From Usitatibacter rugosus (GTDB lineage: Bacteria; Pseudomonadota; Gammaproteobacteria; Burkholderiales; Usitatibacteraceae): DNA of 64,000 nucleotides. Position 1 is the stretch's first letter; each line of letters starts with the position of its first letter. Location: positions 837,419-901,418 of the forward strand of contig NZ_CP053069.1 in assembly GCF_013003965.1 (NCBI RefSeq). The letters run 5' to 3'. Shown in pieces: positions 36,113 through 44,102 of the stretch. A model generated the notes under the pieces. That model ran no database searches, had not been told where the DNA came from, and saw only the letters and a list, made by a program, of their open reading frames with translations. The position numbers were made by a program, and so were the translations under genes.

Positions 36113-36597
36113 CGCGTGCGGCCATCGCCCTGGGCTCCAACATGGAAGAGCCCCTGGTGCAGGTGCGGCTCGCCTTCGACGAGCTGGCCGCGTTGCCGCA
36201 GACCGTGATGGTCAAGCGCTCGTCGCTCTATCGCACGGCGCCCGTGGGCTATGCGGAGCAGCCGCCGTTCATCAACGCCGTGGCGCTCGTGGACACCAAG
36301 CTCACCCCTCGCGCGCTGCTCGACCATTTGCTGGCGATCGAGAAGGCCCACGGCCGGGTGCGCGACATCCCCAACGGCCCGCGCACGCTCGATCTCGACA
36401 TCGTCCTCTACGGGTCCTCGCGCCACAGCGAGCCGGGCCTCTCGATCCCCCACCCGCGCATGCACGAGCGTGCGTTCGTGCTCGCCCCGCTGCTCGAGGT
36501 CTGGCCGGACGCGGAGATCCCGGGGCAGGGCTCCGCCGCGCGCATCTACCCTTCCATGAACCGAACCGGAATCGAAAAACTGCAGGCGCGCGCATGA
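36109..36597 (+). CDS. folK: HPPK, 6-hydroxymethyl-dihydropterin pyrophosphokinase
   Basis: A 162-residue enzyme that transfers pyrophosphate from ATP to 6-hydroxymethyl-7,8-dihydropterin in folate synthesis. Seen: AIALGSNMEEPLVQV, RSSLYRTAPVGYAEQPPFINAVA, RTLDLDIVLYG with the two Mg-binding Asp residues, and IPHPRMHERAFVLAPL. Length matches the family. Follows pcnB with a 4-bp overlap and overlaps the kinase gene behind it. Confidence 0.96.
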   Translation: MTRAAIALGSNMEEPLVQVRLAFDELAALPQTVMVKRSSLYRTAPVGYAEQPPFINAVALVDTKLTPRALLDHLLAIEKAHGRVRDIPNGPRTLDLDIVLYGSSRHSEPGLSIPHPRMHERAFVLAPLLEVWPDAEIPGQGSAARIYPSMNRTGIEKLQARA

Positions 36598-37223
36598 AGC
36601 AGAGATACATCGTCGTGGAAGGCCCGATCGGCTGCGGCAAGACCAGCCTCGCGCACAAGCTCGCCCAGAAGATGGGCGCCGACCTCCTGCTGGAAGAGCC
36701 GTCGTCCAACCCGTTCCTGCGCCAGTTCTACCAGGACATGCGCCGGTTCGCGCTGCCCACGCAGCTCTTCTTCCTCTTCCAGCGCGTGGAGCAGGTGGGG
36801 GCGCTGAAGCAGCCCGACCTCTTCGCCAAGCCCACGGTCGCGGACTTCACGCTCGCCAAGGACCCGCTCTTCGCCCGCCTCACGCTGAACGACGCGGAGT
36901 ACCAGCTCTACAGCCGCATCTACGAGCACGTGCGTCCCCAGGCTCCGGTGCCCGACCTCGTGATCTACCTCCAGGCGTCCGTCGATACCCTGATCGACCG
37001 CGTGAAGCGCCGCGGCCACGCCTTCGAGGGGACCATCTCCGAGGACTACCTCCGGAAGCTCTCCGAGGCCTACTCGCGCTACTTCCACAGCTACGACGAG
37101 AGCCCGCTCCTGATGGTGAACAGCGAGCGGCTGAATTTCGTCGACAACCCGGCCCACCTGGACCTGCTGATCGAGCGCATGAACGCCATGCGGGGCGGCC
37201 GGGAGTTCTTCAACCGCGCCTGA
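36594..37223 (+). CDS. Deoxynucleoside kinase
   Basis: A 209-residue kinase of the dCK/dGK family that phosphorylates deoxynucleosides in salvage. Seen: P-loop VVEGPIGCGKTSLA (7-20), LLLEEPSSNPFL, a LID-type region DRVKRRGHAFEGTISEDYLRKLSEAY with substrate-binding Arg/Lys, and a nucleotide-binding NSERLNFV. The substrate (deoxyadenosine, deoxyguanosine or deoxycytidine) cannot be told by eye. Last gene of the hda operon; in many Betaproteobacteria panB follows directly, but here 4.1 kb of other genes intervene. Confidence 0.92.
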   Translation: MKQRYIVVEGPIGCGKTSLAHKLAQKMGADLLLEEPSSNPFLRQFYQDMRRFALPTQLFFLFQRVEQVGALKQPDLFAKPTVADFTLAKDPLFARLTLNDAEYQLYSRIYEHVRPQAPVPDLVIYLQASVDTLIDRVKRRGHAFEGTISEDYLRKLSEAYSRYFHSYDESPLLMVNSERLNFVDNPAHLDLLIERMNAMRGGREFFNRA

Positions 37224-37261
37224 AGTAAGTCCGGGCTCACATCCAACCTGTTGATTAATGG

Positions 37262-37317
37262 CAACTATCAGTTGCTTGACAAACTATCGGCTTTAGATAA
37301 CCATTCGGTTAGATAAC
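37262..37317 (+). promoter_or_regulatory. Promoter/operator region of the ArsR-SRPBCC-AlkD-VOC operon
   Basis: The AT-rich gap before the ArsR gene holds a palindrome CAACTATCAGTTG (37262-37274), a consensus -35 TTGACA (37276-37281), and two direct copies of TTAGATAAC (37293-37301 and 37309-37317) 16 bases apart. A -10 element (TAACCA, 16 bases from -35) overlaps the first direct repeat, so an ArsR dimer bound there would block transcription. Confidence 0.6.
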
Positions 37318-37335
37318 TGACGGGTTCCCAAAGCC

Positions 37336-37689
37336 ATGTCCGCCCTCGCCACCTCCGTAGACCCGTTGAGCGCCACGTTCTTCGCGCTTGCCGACCCCAC
37401 CCGCCGGGCCATCCTGGCGCGCCTCGCCAAGGGCGCGACCACCGTGAAGGAGCTCGCCTCCCCCTTCGCGATGAGCGGCCCCGCGGTCTCCAAGCACCTG
37501 CGGGTCCTCGAACGCGCCGGCCTGATCCAGCGCGGCCGGGAAGCGCAGTGGCGCCCCTGCACCCTGGAAGCCGGCCCCCTGAAGGACGTCGCCGAATGGA
37601 CCGGCGGCTTCCGCCAATTCTGGGAGGCGAACTACACGCGCCTCGACACCTATCTCGACCAACTCAAGACCGAGGAAGACCCGAAATGA
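37336..37689 (+). CDS. ArsR-family regulator
   Basis: A 117-residue winged-helix regulator: FFALADPTRRAILARLAKGATTVKELASPFAMSGPAVSKHLRVLERAGLIQRG (residues 16-69), then a short dimer helix. No metal-binding Cys motif is seen, which fits the subgroup that pairs with AHSA1/SRPBCC proteins. ATG 37336 lies 18 bases after a pair of direct repeats that probably form its operator. Its stop overlaps the next start (ATGA). It most likely represses the four-gene operon and responds to an unknown ligand. Confidence 0.93.
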   Translation: MSALATSVDPLSATFFALADPTRRAILARLAKGATTVKELASPFAMSGPAVSKHLRVLERAGLIQRGREAQWRPCTLEAGPLKDVAEWTGGFRQFWEANYTRLDTYLDQLKTEEDPK

Positions 37690-38171
37690 ACGCCCGCATG
37701 CCCGGTACCAGCGAATACTCCACGCCTTCCGATCGCGAGATCCGCGTCGTCCGCGCCTTCAGCGCGCCCCGGAAGCTCGTCTACGAGGCCATGTCCAACC
37801 CGAAGCACGTGCCGAAGTGGATGACCGGGCCCGAGGGCGTGACGATGCCGGTCTGCGAGATGGACGTGCGCGCCGGCGGCAAGTGGCGCTTCGTCTACCG
37901 CATGGCGAACGGGCAGGAGATGACGCTGCAGGGCTCGTACCGCGAGATCGTCCCCCTGGAGCGCATGGTCTCGACCGAGTCGTGGGGACCGGAGTGGCCG
38001 GAGACCGTCAACACGATGGAGCTCGCCGAGTCACAAGGTGTTACGACAATGACACTGACCGTTCTCTATCCTTCGAAGGAAGCGCGCGATGCCGCGTTGG
38101 GGAGCGGAATGAAGGAAGGCATGGACAGGGGCTTCGCCAGGCTCGACACGCTGCTGCCGTCGTTCGCGTAG
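37686..38171 (+). CDS. SRPBCC/AHSA1-like protein
   Basis: A 161-residue SRPBCC-fold protein of the CalC/AHSA1 group: REIRVVRAFSAPRKLVYEAMSNPKHVPKWMTGPEG, DVRAGGKWRFVYRMANGQEMTLQGSYREIVP, ending with GSGMKEGMDRGFARLDTLL. This layout is typical of the small proteins encoded with ArsR repressors; they bind hydrophobic ligands and some are linked to stress or drug resistance, but no function is proven for this one. The ATG overlaps the ArsR stop. The stop TAG is followed at once by the ATG of the AlkD-like gene. Confidence 0.92.
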   Translation: MNARMPGTSEYSTPSDREIRVVRAFSAPRKLVYEAMSNPKHVPKWMTGPEGVTMPVCEMDVRAGGKWRFVYRMANGQEMTLQGSYREIVPLERMVSTESWGPEWPETVNTMELAESQGVTTMTLTVLYPSKEARDAALGSGMKEGMDRGFARLDTLLPSFA

Positions 38172-38852
38172 ATGGCGAAGGACCCGCGGGTCGCCGAGGC
38201 GCTCGGCTGGCTGGAGAAGCAGGGCTCCGAGAAGACCCGCGTGGAAGCCCAGGTGCGCTACGGCATCACGGCGAAGAAGTCCTACGGCGTGAAGATGGGC
38301 GACGTGCAGGCGCTCGCCAAGGCGTTGGGCCGCGACCACGATCTCGCGGCCCAGCTCTGGGACACGGGCTGGTACGAAGCGCGGCTGCTCTGCGCCTACG
38401 TGGACGATCCCGCGAAGGTGACGGTCGCGCAGATGAACCGCTGGGCGAAGGACTTCGACAACTGGGGCATCTGCGACACGGTGTGCTTCAAGCTTTTCGA
38501 CAACGTGCCCGGCGTCTGGTCGCGCATCGAGCCGTGGAGCAAGGCGAAGGGCGAGTACGAGAAGCGCACCGCGTTCGCGCTCATGGCCTGCATGTCGCTG
38601 CACGGCCAGGCGACCGACGCGCAATTGATGAAAGGCCTCGCGCTTTGCGAGAAGGCCGCGACCGACGAGCGCAACTTCGTGAGGAAGTCGGTGAGCTGGG
38701 CGTTGCGTTCGATCGGTATGCGCAACAAGGCGCTGCATGCCGCGACGTCCAGGGTGGCGGCGCGGCTCGCGGCATCGGAAGACAAGACCGCGCGCTCCAT
38801 CGGCAAGGAAGCGCTGCGCGACCTCAACAAGTCGAAAGCGAGGATCAAGTGA
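38172..38852 (+). CDS. AlkD-like DNA alkylation repair/HEAT-repeat protein
   Basis: A 226-residue protein of the DNA-alkylation-repair (AlkD) superfamily of HEAT-like repeats. Seen: RVEAQVRYGITAKKSYGVKMGDVQALAKALG, WDTGWYEARLLCAYVDDPAKVT, and the block DNWGICDTVCFKLFDN...KRTAFALMACMSLHG, with a catalytic-type Asp-Trp pair in the middle and a basic C-terminus. AlkD in Bacillus removes alkylated bases by glycosylase action; many relatives are uncharacterised. The gene starts directly after the SRPBCC stop codon, without a gap. Being cotranscribed with an ArsR, an SRPBCC and a VOC gene is uncommon and may indicate a response to electrophiles. Confidence 0.88.
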   Translation: MAKDPRVAEALGWLEKQGSEKTRVEAQVRYGITAKKSYGVKMGDVQALAKALGRDHDLAAQLWDTGWYEARLLCAYVDDPAKVTVAQMNRWAKDFDNWGICDTVCFKLFDNVPGVWSRIEPWSKAKGEYEKRTAFALMACMSLHGQATDAQLMKGLALCEKAATDERNFVRKSVSWALRSIGMRNKALHAATSRVAARLAASEDKTARSIGKEALRDLNKSKARIK

Positions 38853-39625
38853 AGCAAGGCATCCGGAAGGACGGGGACTTCTGCTGGATCAACATGATCA
38901 CGCCGCAGCCCAAGGAAGCGATGGCCTTCTTCGGCGAGGTGCTGGGCTGGACGTACTTCGACATGGGCGGCATCGGCCACGGTATCCGCGTGGGCGAGAG
39001 CCAGGTGGGCGGACTCTTCGACAAGGACGCGCCGCAGACGCCGCCGGGAACCAAGGCGCACATCGGCGTGATGGTGAAGGTGCGCGACGTGGACGCCACC
39101 GTGGAGAAGGTGAAGGCGCTCGGCGGCGAGGCCGCCCCGGCCTTCGACATCTTCGATGCCGGCCGCATGGCGGTCTGCCACGATCCCAACGGTGCCGCCT
39201 TCGATCCGTGGCAGCCGAAGAACCTCAAGGGCTTCGACGTGAACAGCAACGCGCACGGCGCTCCGAGCTGGTTCGAGAGCCTCACCACCGACCCGGTGCG
39301 GGCCGCTGCGTTCTATTCGCGGCTCTTCAATTGGCAGTCCGAAGTGATGAAGACGCCGGACGGCGACTACACGACCTTCAAGCTCGGCAACGACTTCATC
39401 GCGGGGGTCATGAAAGCTCCCGAGGGCGTGCCGATGGACAAGCCCACCTGGACCACCTACTTCACGGTAGACGACGCGGACGAGACCGAGGCATTGGCGA
39501 GGAGCCTCGGTGCCCAGATCTGCGTTCCGTCTACGGACATTCCTGGCGTGGGGCGCTTCTGCGGCATCGTGAGCCCGCAGCATGTGCGCTTCAACGCGAT
39601 TACCTACGTGCCGATGAATGGCTGA
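38849..39625 (+). CDS. VOC (glyoxalase/bleomycin resistance) protein, two domains
   Basis: A 258-residue protein with two vicinal-oxygen-chelate modules: about 1-125 (CWINMITPQPKEAMAFFGEVLGWTY; VMVKVRDVDATVEKVKALGGE; CHDPNGAAFDPWQP) and 130-258 (PSWFESLTTDPVRAAAFYSRLFNWQ; YFTVDDADETEALARSLGAQ; GIVSPQHVRFNAITYVP). The fold binds or modifies small molecules; the metal ligands and substrate are uncertain. Starts with GTG at 38849 overlapping the AlkD stop (GTGA). Overlaps the convergent SnoaL-like gene by 22 bp at the 3' ends. Last gene of the operon. Confidence 0.9.
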   Translation: MKQGIRKDGDFCWINMITPQPKEAMAFFGEVLGWTYFDMGGIGHGIRVGESQVGGLFDKDAPQTPPGTKAHIGVMVKVRDVDATVEKVKALGGEAAPAFDIFDAGRMAVCHDPNGAAFDPWQPKNLKGFDVNSNAHGAPSWFESLTTDPVRAAAFYSRLFNWQSEVMKTPDGDYTTFKLGNDFIAGVMKAPEGVPMDKPTWTTYFTVDDADETEALARSLGAQICVPSTDIPGVGRFCGIVSPQHVRFNAITYVPMNG

Positions 39626-39987
39626 GGCTTGAGCTGCGCCGGGTCGTAGAAGAACTTCTCTTCCGCGATCCGCTCTCCTTCCCAGCGCTGGTAGGCCAGT
39701 TCTTCGATGCGCATGCGCGATCCATCGGGGTAGGTGAACTCGAAGATCCAGCGGATCACGACGCGGTCACCGTCCACGAATACCGGACGCACGCATTGCG
39801 ACGTGACGGACTTTGCACGGGCGAGGGCGCGCCGCTCGCTCTCCACCAGCGTGTCGCGGCCCACGCGCGGCGGTGCGTTGTTCTCCTGCATCGTCGCGTT
39901 CGGCGTGTAGAACTCCTCGATCGCCTCGACGTGCGCGTTGGACTCCACGCGCGCGATGAATTTCTCCAGGGTTTCTGCGCTCGGCAT
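39604..39987 (-). CDS. SnoaL-like/NTF2-like protein
   Basis: A 127-residue protein of the NTF2-like cone fold (SnoaL/DUF4440-type): MPSAETLEKFIARVESNAHVEAIEEFYTPNATMQENNAP near the start and FEFTYPDGSRMRIEELAYQRWEGERIAEEKFFYDP at the end. Such proteins may be isomerases or binding proteins of small molecules; no catalytic set is obvious here. No signal peptide. Downstream (minus strand) of the amidohydrolase by 4 bp, so probably cotranscribed with it; its 3' end overlaps the VOC gene. Confidence 0.85.
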   Translation of the reverse strand: MPSAETLEKFIARVESNAHVEAIEEFYTPNATMQENNAPPRVGRDTLVESERRALARAKSVTSQCVRPVFVDGDRVVIRWIFEFTYPDGSRMRIEELAYQRWEGERIAEEKFFYDPAQLKPQPFIGT

Positions 39988-39991
39988 GGGC

Positions 39992-41278
39992 CTATCCCCG
40001 CTTGAGGACGATGGGACCGGCCATGGGCGGGAGCACGAGGCCGCGCTTCACGCGCAGCCCGATGCGTTCGAGGTTGCCGAGGTCCTCGATCGGATTGCCG
40101 CCGAGCACCAGGAAGTTTCCTTCGTAGCCGGGCTCGAGCCGCCCGATCCTGCGATGGGGAAAGATCGTGCGCGGCGTCTCCATGCTCCACATGCGCAGGA
40201 TCTCGAGGTTGGTCGCCAGTCCGTGGCGCGCGATGAAGCGCACCTCGTCGCGCGCGGTGGCGAAAGTGCGCTCGCCGCTGATGCCGTCGCTGCCGATCGC
40301 CATGCGCACACCCGCGGCCAGCAGCGTGCGGATGTTGGCGCGTTGGTTCGCGTGCATTGCGGGCAGCCAGGCTGCGGGTAATCCGTTGCCGGACAGGCGC
40401 TCGGTGGTGCCGGCCGTCGTCACGACCACGATGCCCTTCTGCGCGGCGCGGCGCGCAGTCATCGGGTCGATCACATAAGCCGAGAGGTCGGCGCTGAAGC
40501 GCGGGTCGGGCTGGGGCAAATGATTGATCTCGTCCACGCCCGCATCGACGGCAAAGCGAAAGTCGGCGGCGGTGTCGACGTGCGTGGAGACGCGCAACCC
40601 CGAGGCGTGTGCCTTCGCGACGATCGCGGGCAGCAGCTTCGGATCGAGGCCCTTGTGCATCCCCGCGATGTCGCGCCGCTTCTCGAACTCCTCCGAGAAG
40701 AGCAGGAAGGTCTTGATGAAATCCGGATGCCCCTCGAGGATCGCGGGCCATTTCGCATCGAGCGCGGCCTCATCGTCTACGAGGTAGTAGGCGCGGTTCT
40801 CCAGGTCCTCGGGCTTCAGGCCCGGGAAGACTCCGATGGACGCGAGGTACGCGTGCAGCGGCGCGGGATGGCCGCCCGTTGCAGTGAGGCCGCCGTTCGC
40901 GAACGTGGCGTCGATCGTGTCCGGCTGGTTGAGCTTCCGGCGCACGTCGGGCGTGAGCAGCTCCGGGATCACGTTGGGGTTCTTCACGTAGAAGATCCCG
41001 GCCTCGAGGAAGGCCGCGATCTTGTCCTCGAGCGCCTGGGCCCCATCTATGCCGTGATGATGCGCATCGCCAAACGCCGGAATGACGTGGCGCTCGCCGA
41101 GATCCACGGTGCGGTCGACCACGAGCGGCCGCCGGTCGGTGAAGATGCCGTCGACCGTGTAGCGGGTCCCGGGCACGAAGCGCGTGCCGTCGAACCAGAG
41201 GCCGTGGGTCCACGAAACGCTGTCGCAGAAGGCGGCCGCGGGGGCCAGGAAAAGCAGGATCGAGAAAAGGAATCGCAT
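39992..41278 (-). CDS. Exported amidohydrolase
   Basis: A 428-residue metal-dependent hydrolase. Seen: signal peptide MRFLFSILLFLAPAAAFC, metal motif GDAHHHGIDG (HxH-type), a Lys in IKTFLLFSEEF, STHVDTAADFRFAV (His), NHLPQPD (His), and SDGISGERTF (Asp). The order matches the amidohydrolase superfamily, imidazolonepropionase/prolidase-like branch; the natural substrate is unknown, although peptidase- or lactonase-like activity is common in exported members. The signal peptide decides the start (41278); the open frame reaches 41419 only across the promoter region and into panB's antisense. Gap to panB is 76 bp, divergent. Confidence 0.87.
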   Translation of the reverse strand: MRFLFSILLFLAPAAAFCDSVSWTHGLWFDGTRFVPGTRYTVDGIFTDRRPLVVDRTVDLGERHVIPAFGDAHHHGIDGAQALEDKIAAFLEAGIFYVKNPNVIPELLTPDVRRKLNQPDTIDATFANGGLTATGGHPAPLHAYLASIGVFPGLKPEDLENRAYYLVDDEAALDAKWPAILEGHPDFIKTFLLFSEEFEKRRDIAGMHKGLDPKLLPAIVAKAHASGLRVSTHVDTAADFRFAVDAGVDEINHLPQPDPRFSADLSAYVIDPMTARRAAQKGIVVVTTAGTTERLSGNGLPAAWLPAMHANQRANIRTLLAAGVRMAIGSDGISGERTFATARDEVRFIARHGLATNLEILRMWSMETPRTIFPHRRIGRLEPGYEGNFLVLGGNPIEDLGNLERIGLRVKRGLVLPPMAGPIVLKRG

Positions 41279-41354
41279 GGTCGTGTAGGCTTGCCAGTGG
41301 CATTCTGCCCCAGCACAATGCGCGTCCCGCCCCACCGCAAAAAACCGTAACGCA

Positions 41355-42164
41355 ATGAGGACATCCATCACCCAGCTGCAGAAGCAGGCGAGCGCCGGCG
41401 AGAAGCTCGCGATGCTCACCTGCTACGACGCGAGCTTCGCCGTCCTGTGCGAGGCCGCGGGCACGGACATCCTCTTGATCGGGGATTCCCTGGGCATGGT
41501 GATCCAGGGGCGCGAGACCACCCATGCGGTCACATTGGCCGAAACCGAATATCACGTCGCGTGCGTGGCCCGCGGCTGCAGCAAGCCTTTCATCCTGGCG
41601 GACATGCCCTTCGGCAGCTTCCAGGAATCGAAGGAGCAGGCCTTCCGCAACGCCGCGCGCCTCATCGCCGCCGGTGCCCAGATGGTGAAGCTGGAGGGCG
41701 GGGCGCACATGGTGGAGACCACGCGCTTCCTCGTCGATCGGGGCGTGCCCGTCTGCTCGCACATCGGGCTCACGCCGCAATCGGTGTACACCTTCGGCGG
41801 CTTCAAGGTGCAGGGCCGCGGCGAGGAAGCGGCTGCCCGGCTCGTTGCCGAGGCGAAGCTGCTCGACGAGGCGGGCTCCGGAATGATCCTCATGGAAGCC
41901 GTGCCTTCCGACGTCGCCGCGCGCGTGACCGCCGCGGTGAAGGCACCGACCATCGGCATCGGCGCGGGCCTCGATGTGTCCGGGCAAGTGCTCGTGCTCT
42001 ACGACATCCTCGACCTCTACCCCGGCAAGAAGGCGCGCTTCGTGAAGAACTTCATGGCGGGCGCCACGTCGGTGCAGGGCGCGATCGAGGCGTACGTGAA
42101 GGCGGTGAAGGCCAAGACTTTCCCCGGGCCCGAGCACCAGTTCCCTGCCGAGGCGCCGAAGTAG
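41355..42164 (+). CDS. panB: 3-methyl-2-oxobutanoate hydroxymethyltransferase
   Basis: A 269-residue enzyme that makes ketopantoate from alpha-ketoisovalerate and 5,10-methylenetetrahydrofolate, the first step of pantothenate synthesis. Seen: KLAMLTCYDASFAVLCEAAGTDILLIGDSLGMVIQG with Mg-binding Asp, ADMPFGSFQES, KLEGGAHMVETTRFL, IGLTPQSVYTFGGFKVQGR, and ATIGIGAG-type PTIGIGAGLDVSGQVLVLYD. panC follows after 5 bp. Divergent from the amidohydrolase. Confidence 0.97.
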   Translation: MRTSITQLQKQASAGEKLAMLTCYDASFAVLCEAAGTDILLIGDSLGMVIQGRETTHAVTLAETEYHVACVARGCSKPFILADMPFGSFQESKEQAFRNAARLIAAGAQMVKLEGGAHMVETTRFLVDRGVPVCSHIGLTPQSVYTFGGFKVQGRGEEAAARLVAEAKLLDEAGSGMILMEAVPSDVAARVTAAVKAPTIGIGAGLDVSGQVLVLYDILDLYPGKKARFVKNFMAGATSVQGAIEAYVKAVKAKTFPGPEHQFPAEAPK

Positions 42165-42169
42165 CCCTC

Positions 42170-43003
42170 GTGGACGTCATCCATACCGTTTCCGGTTTGC
42201 GGGAAAGGCTCCGCGGGGAGGCTTCGGTCGCGTTCGTGCCGACGATGGGCAACCTGCATGCGGGCCATCTCTCGCTGATCGAGCTCGCGAAGGCGAAAGC
42301 CCGGTGCGTCGTCTCCTCGATCTTCGTGAATCGCCTGCAGTTCGAGCCCGGCGGCGACTTCGACCGCTACCCGCGCACGCTCGAGCGCGATTGCGAGATG
42401 CTGCGCGCGGCCGGTTGCCACGTCGTGTTCGCGCCGGACGAAGCCGAGCTCTACCCGGAGCCGCAGGAAATCCGCCTCACTGCCCCCAAGGCCGCCGACC
42501 AGCTCTGCGGGCCGTATCGCCCGGGGCACTTCGAGGGCGTGCTCACCGTGGTGTGCAAGCTTTTCGACATCGTGTGTCCGCAGGTGGCGGTGTTCGGCTC
42601 CAAGGACTACCAGCAGCTGCACCTGATCCGCATGATGGTGCGGCAGCTCAACTTCGGCATCGAGATCATCTCCGGCGACACGGTGCGCGAGGCCGACGGG
42701 CTGGCGATGTCGTCGCGCAACGGCTACCTCAACGCCGCCGAGCGCAAGACCGCGGTGGGGCTGTACACGAATCTCAAGCGCATCAAGGACGCGATCGAGG
42801 GCGGCTCGCGCGAGTACGACGCGCTGCGCAGGGATGCGATCGATGCCCTCGACGCCGACGGCTGGCGTGTGGACTACGTGGAGCTGCGCGACGCCGGGCG
42901 CCTCGAGGCGCCAAAGCCCGAGGACATGAACCTGCGCGTGATCGGCGCGGCCTGGCTCGGCAAGACCCGCCTCATCGACAACCTCGAGATCACCCGGAAA
43001 TAA
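42170..43003 (+). CDS. panC: Pantoate-beta-alanine ligase
   Basis: A 277-residue enzyme that joins pantoate and beta-alanine with ATP. Seen: VAFVPTMGNLHAGHLSLIELAK with the nucleotide HxGH motif, SSIFVNRLQFEPGGDFDRYPRTLE, VFGSKDYQQLHLIRMM, and SSRNGYLNAAERKTA (KMSKS-like). A GTG at 42170 begins the protein: no better start exists, and homologues start just before HTVSGLRE. The ribosome-binding site is weak, so translation may be coupled to panB, 5 bp upstream. Its TAA (43001-43003) is joined to a family A palindrome. Confidence 0.96.
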   Translation: MDVIHTVSGLRERLRGEASVAFVPTMGNLHAGHLSLIELAKAKARCVVSSIFVNRLQFEPGGDFDRYPRTLERDCEMLRAAGCHVVFAPDEAELYPEPQEIRLTAPKAADQLCGPYRPGHFEGVLTVVCKLFDIVCPQVAVFGSKDYQQLHLIRMMVRQLNFGIEIISGDTVREADGLAMSSRNGYLNAAERKTAVGLYTNLKRIKDAIEGGSREYDALRRDAIDALDADGWRVDYVELRDAGRLEAPKPEDMNLRVIGAAWLGKTRLIDNLEITRK

Positions 43004-43022
43004 ATGGGGTCAGACCCCAATT
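43002..43022. repeat. Family A single palindrome at the end of panC
   Basis: ATGGGGTCAGACCCCAATT, a near-perfect palindrome around a central A, starting within the panC TAA. It is the short, unpaired form of the element. Confidence 0.85.
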
Positions 43023-43079
43023 GTTTTCGATCCTGACCGTCTTCACGGGTTTGTAGCGTCGCGAGGCTAGCGTGGCGGG

Positions 43080-43715
43080 ATGCGCATCCTCCTGGCTTCG
43101 CTCCTGCTCGCTGTCTCGCCTCCGGTTCTCGCCCAGGATCCGGCGGCCGGCGAGGCAATCTACAGGGAGACCTGCGTCCGCTGCCACGGCTTCCCGCCGG
43201 TGAACGGGCCGGAGACAGCCTCGTGGAATCCCGACCAGATCCGCAGCGCGATCTCGAATCGCGTGTCGCGCATGCGCTTCCTCGGCTATCTCACGGACGA
43301 GCAGCTCGCCGACGTCGCCGCGTTCATCGGAAGGACGATGGGCGTCGAGCCTCCGCCGAAGCACGACCCGACGGGAATGTGGTGGAACCCGAGCGAATCC
43401 GGGTGGGGACTCTCGCTGGTGATGCATCGCTCGGAGCGCAACAACGTCTTCGGCGCATTGTTTGTCTATCGCCCCGACGGCCGGCCGATCTGGCTCGTGG
43501 TTCCCGCGGGCCGCTGGTCGCTGCCACGCCGTTTCTCCGGCGACCTCTATCGCACCTCGGGCCACGCCTTCGGCGGCCCCTTCGATCCCAAGGCCGTGAC
43601 AGTGACTCCGGTGGGCACGTTCGTCGTCGAGCTCGCGGACAACGACACCGGAACGCTCACCTATTCCATCGACGGAATCCCGGTCGAAAAGCGCATCACC
43701 CGCCAAGCCTTCTAG
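43080..43715 (+). CDS. Secreted cytochrome c fused to a WWNPSESGWG domain
   Basis: A 211-residue exported protein. Seen: signal peptide MRILLASLLLAVSPPVLAQ, a class I cytochrome c domain (about 20-95) with one heme motif CVRCH (32-36) and a distal Met in RMRFLGYL, then a C-terminal domain (about 98-205) with GMWWNPSESGWGLSLVMHRS and FVYRPDGRPIWLVVPAGRW. This second domain is common in exported proteins of Betaproteobacteria, and its function is unknown. It could anchor or partner the heme domain in periplasmic electron transfer. Ends at a TAG merged with a family A palindrome. Confidence 0.85.
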   Translation: MRILLASLLLAVSPPVLAQDPAAGEAIYRETCVRCHGFPPVNGPETASWNPDQIRSAISNRVSRMRFLGYLTDEQLADVAAFIGRTMGVEPPPKHDPTGMWWNPSESGWGLSLVMHRSERNNVFGALFVYRPDGRPIWLVVPAGRWSLPRRFSGDLYRTSGHAFGGPFDPKAVTVTPVGTFVVELADNDTGTLTYSIDGIPVEKRITRQAF

Positions 43716-43737
43716 AATTAGGGTCTGACCCTAATTC
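43715..43737. repeat. Family A single palindrome between cytochrome and lrgA
   Basis: A 23-bp near-perfect palindrome (AATTAGGGTC-T-GACCCTAATT core) beginning at the last base of the cytochrome TAG and ending 14 bases before the lrgA start. Confidence 0.9.
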
Positions 43738-43751
43738 CAGAAAGAACAAGA

Positions 43752-44102
43752 ATGATCGGCGGGCTGGTCCAGATTCTCTTTTTCCAGGGGCTCGGGGAGC
43801 TGGTGTCGAAGCTCGTCGTGCCGCTCATCCCGGGGCCGGTGATCGGGTTGATCCTCCTCCTCGCATTCCTCGCGATTCGGAAGTCGGTGCCGCAGGGCGT
43901 CGATGTCGTCGCCACGACGCTGGTGCAGCACCTGGGATTGCTCTTCGTTCCCGCAGCCGTGGGCGTGGTGCTGTTCTGGCCGCAGCTGAAGGCGCAGGCG
44001 GTGCCGGTGGCGGCGGCGCTGGTCGTGAGCGTCATCCTCACGGTGGCCGTACCCGCGCTGCTGCTGCGGATGATGGCGGGGGACGAAGGCGATGCCAAGT
44101 AA
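43752..44102 (+). CDS. LrgA/CidA-family holin-like protein
   Basis: A 116-residue inner-membrane protein of the CidA/LrgA family: four hydrophobic segments (GGLVQILFFQGLGELVSKLVVPLIPGPVIGLILLLAFLAI; LGLLFVPAAVGVVLF; VPVAAALVVSVILTVAVPALLL). In Staphylococcus these proteins control murein hydrolase activity; in Gram-negatives a role in export of small metabolites such as pyruvate or glycolate has been suggested. It overlaps the LrgB gene by 11 bp and is coupled to it. Confidence 0.92.
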   Translation: MIGGLVQILFFQGLGELVSKLVVPLIPGPVIGLILLLAFLAIRKSVPQGVDVVATTLVQHLGLLFVPAAVGVVLFWPQLKAQAVPVAAALVVSVILTVAVPALLLRMMAGDEGDAK

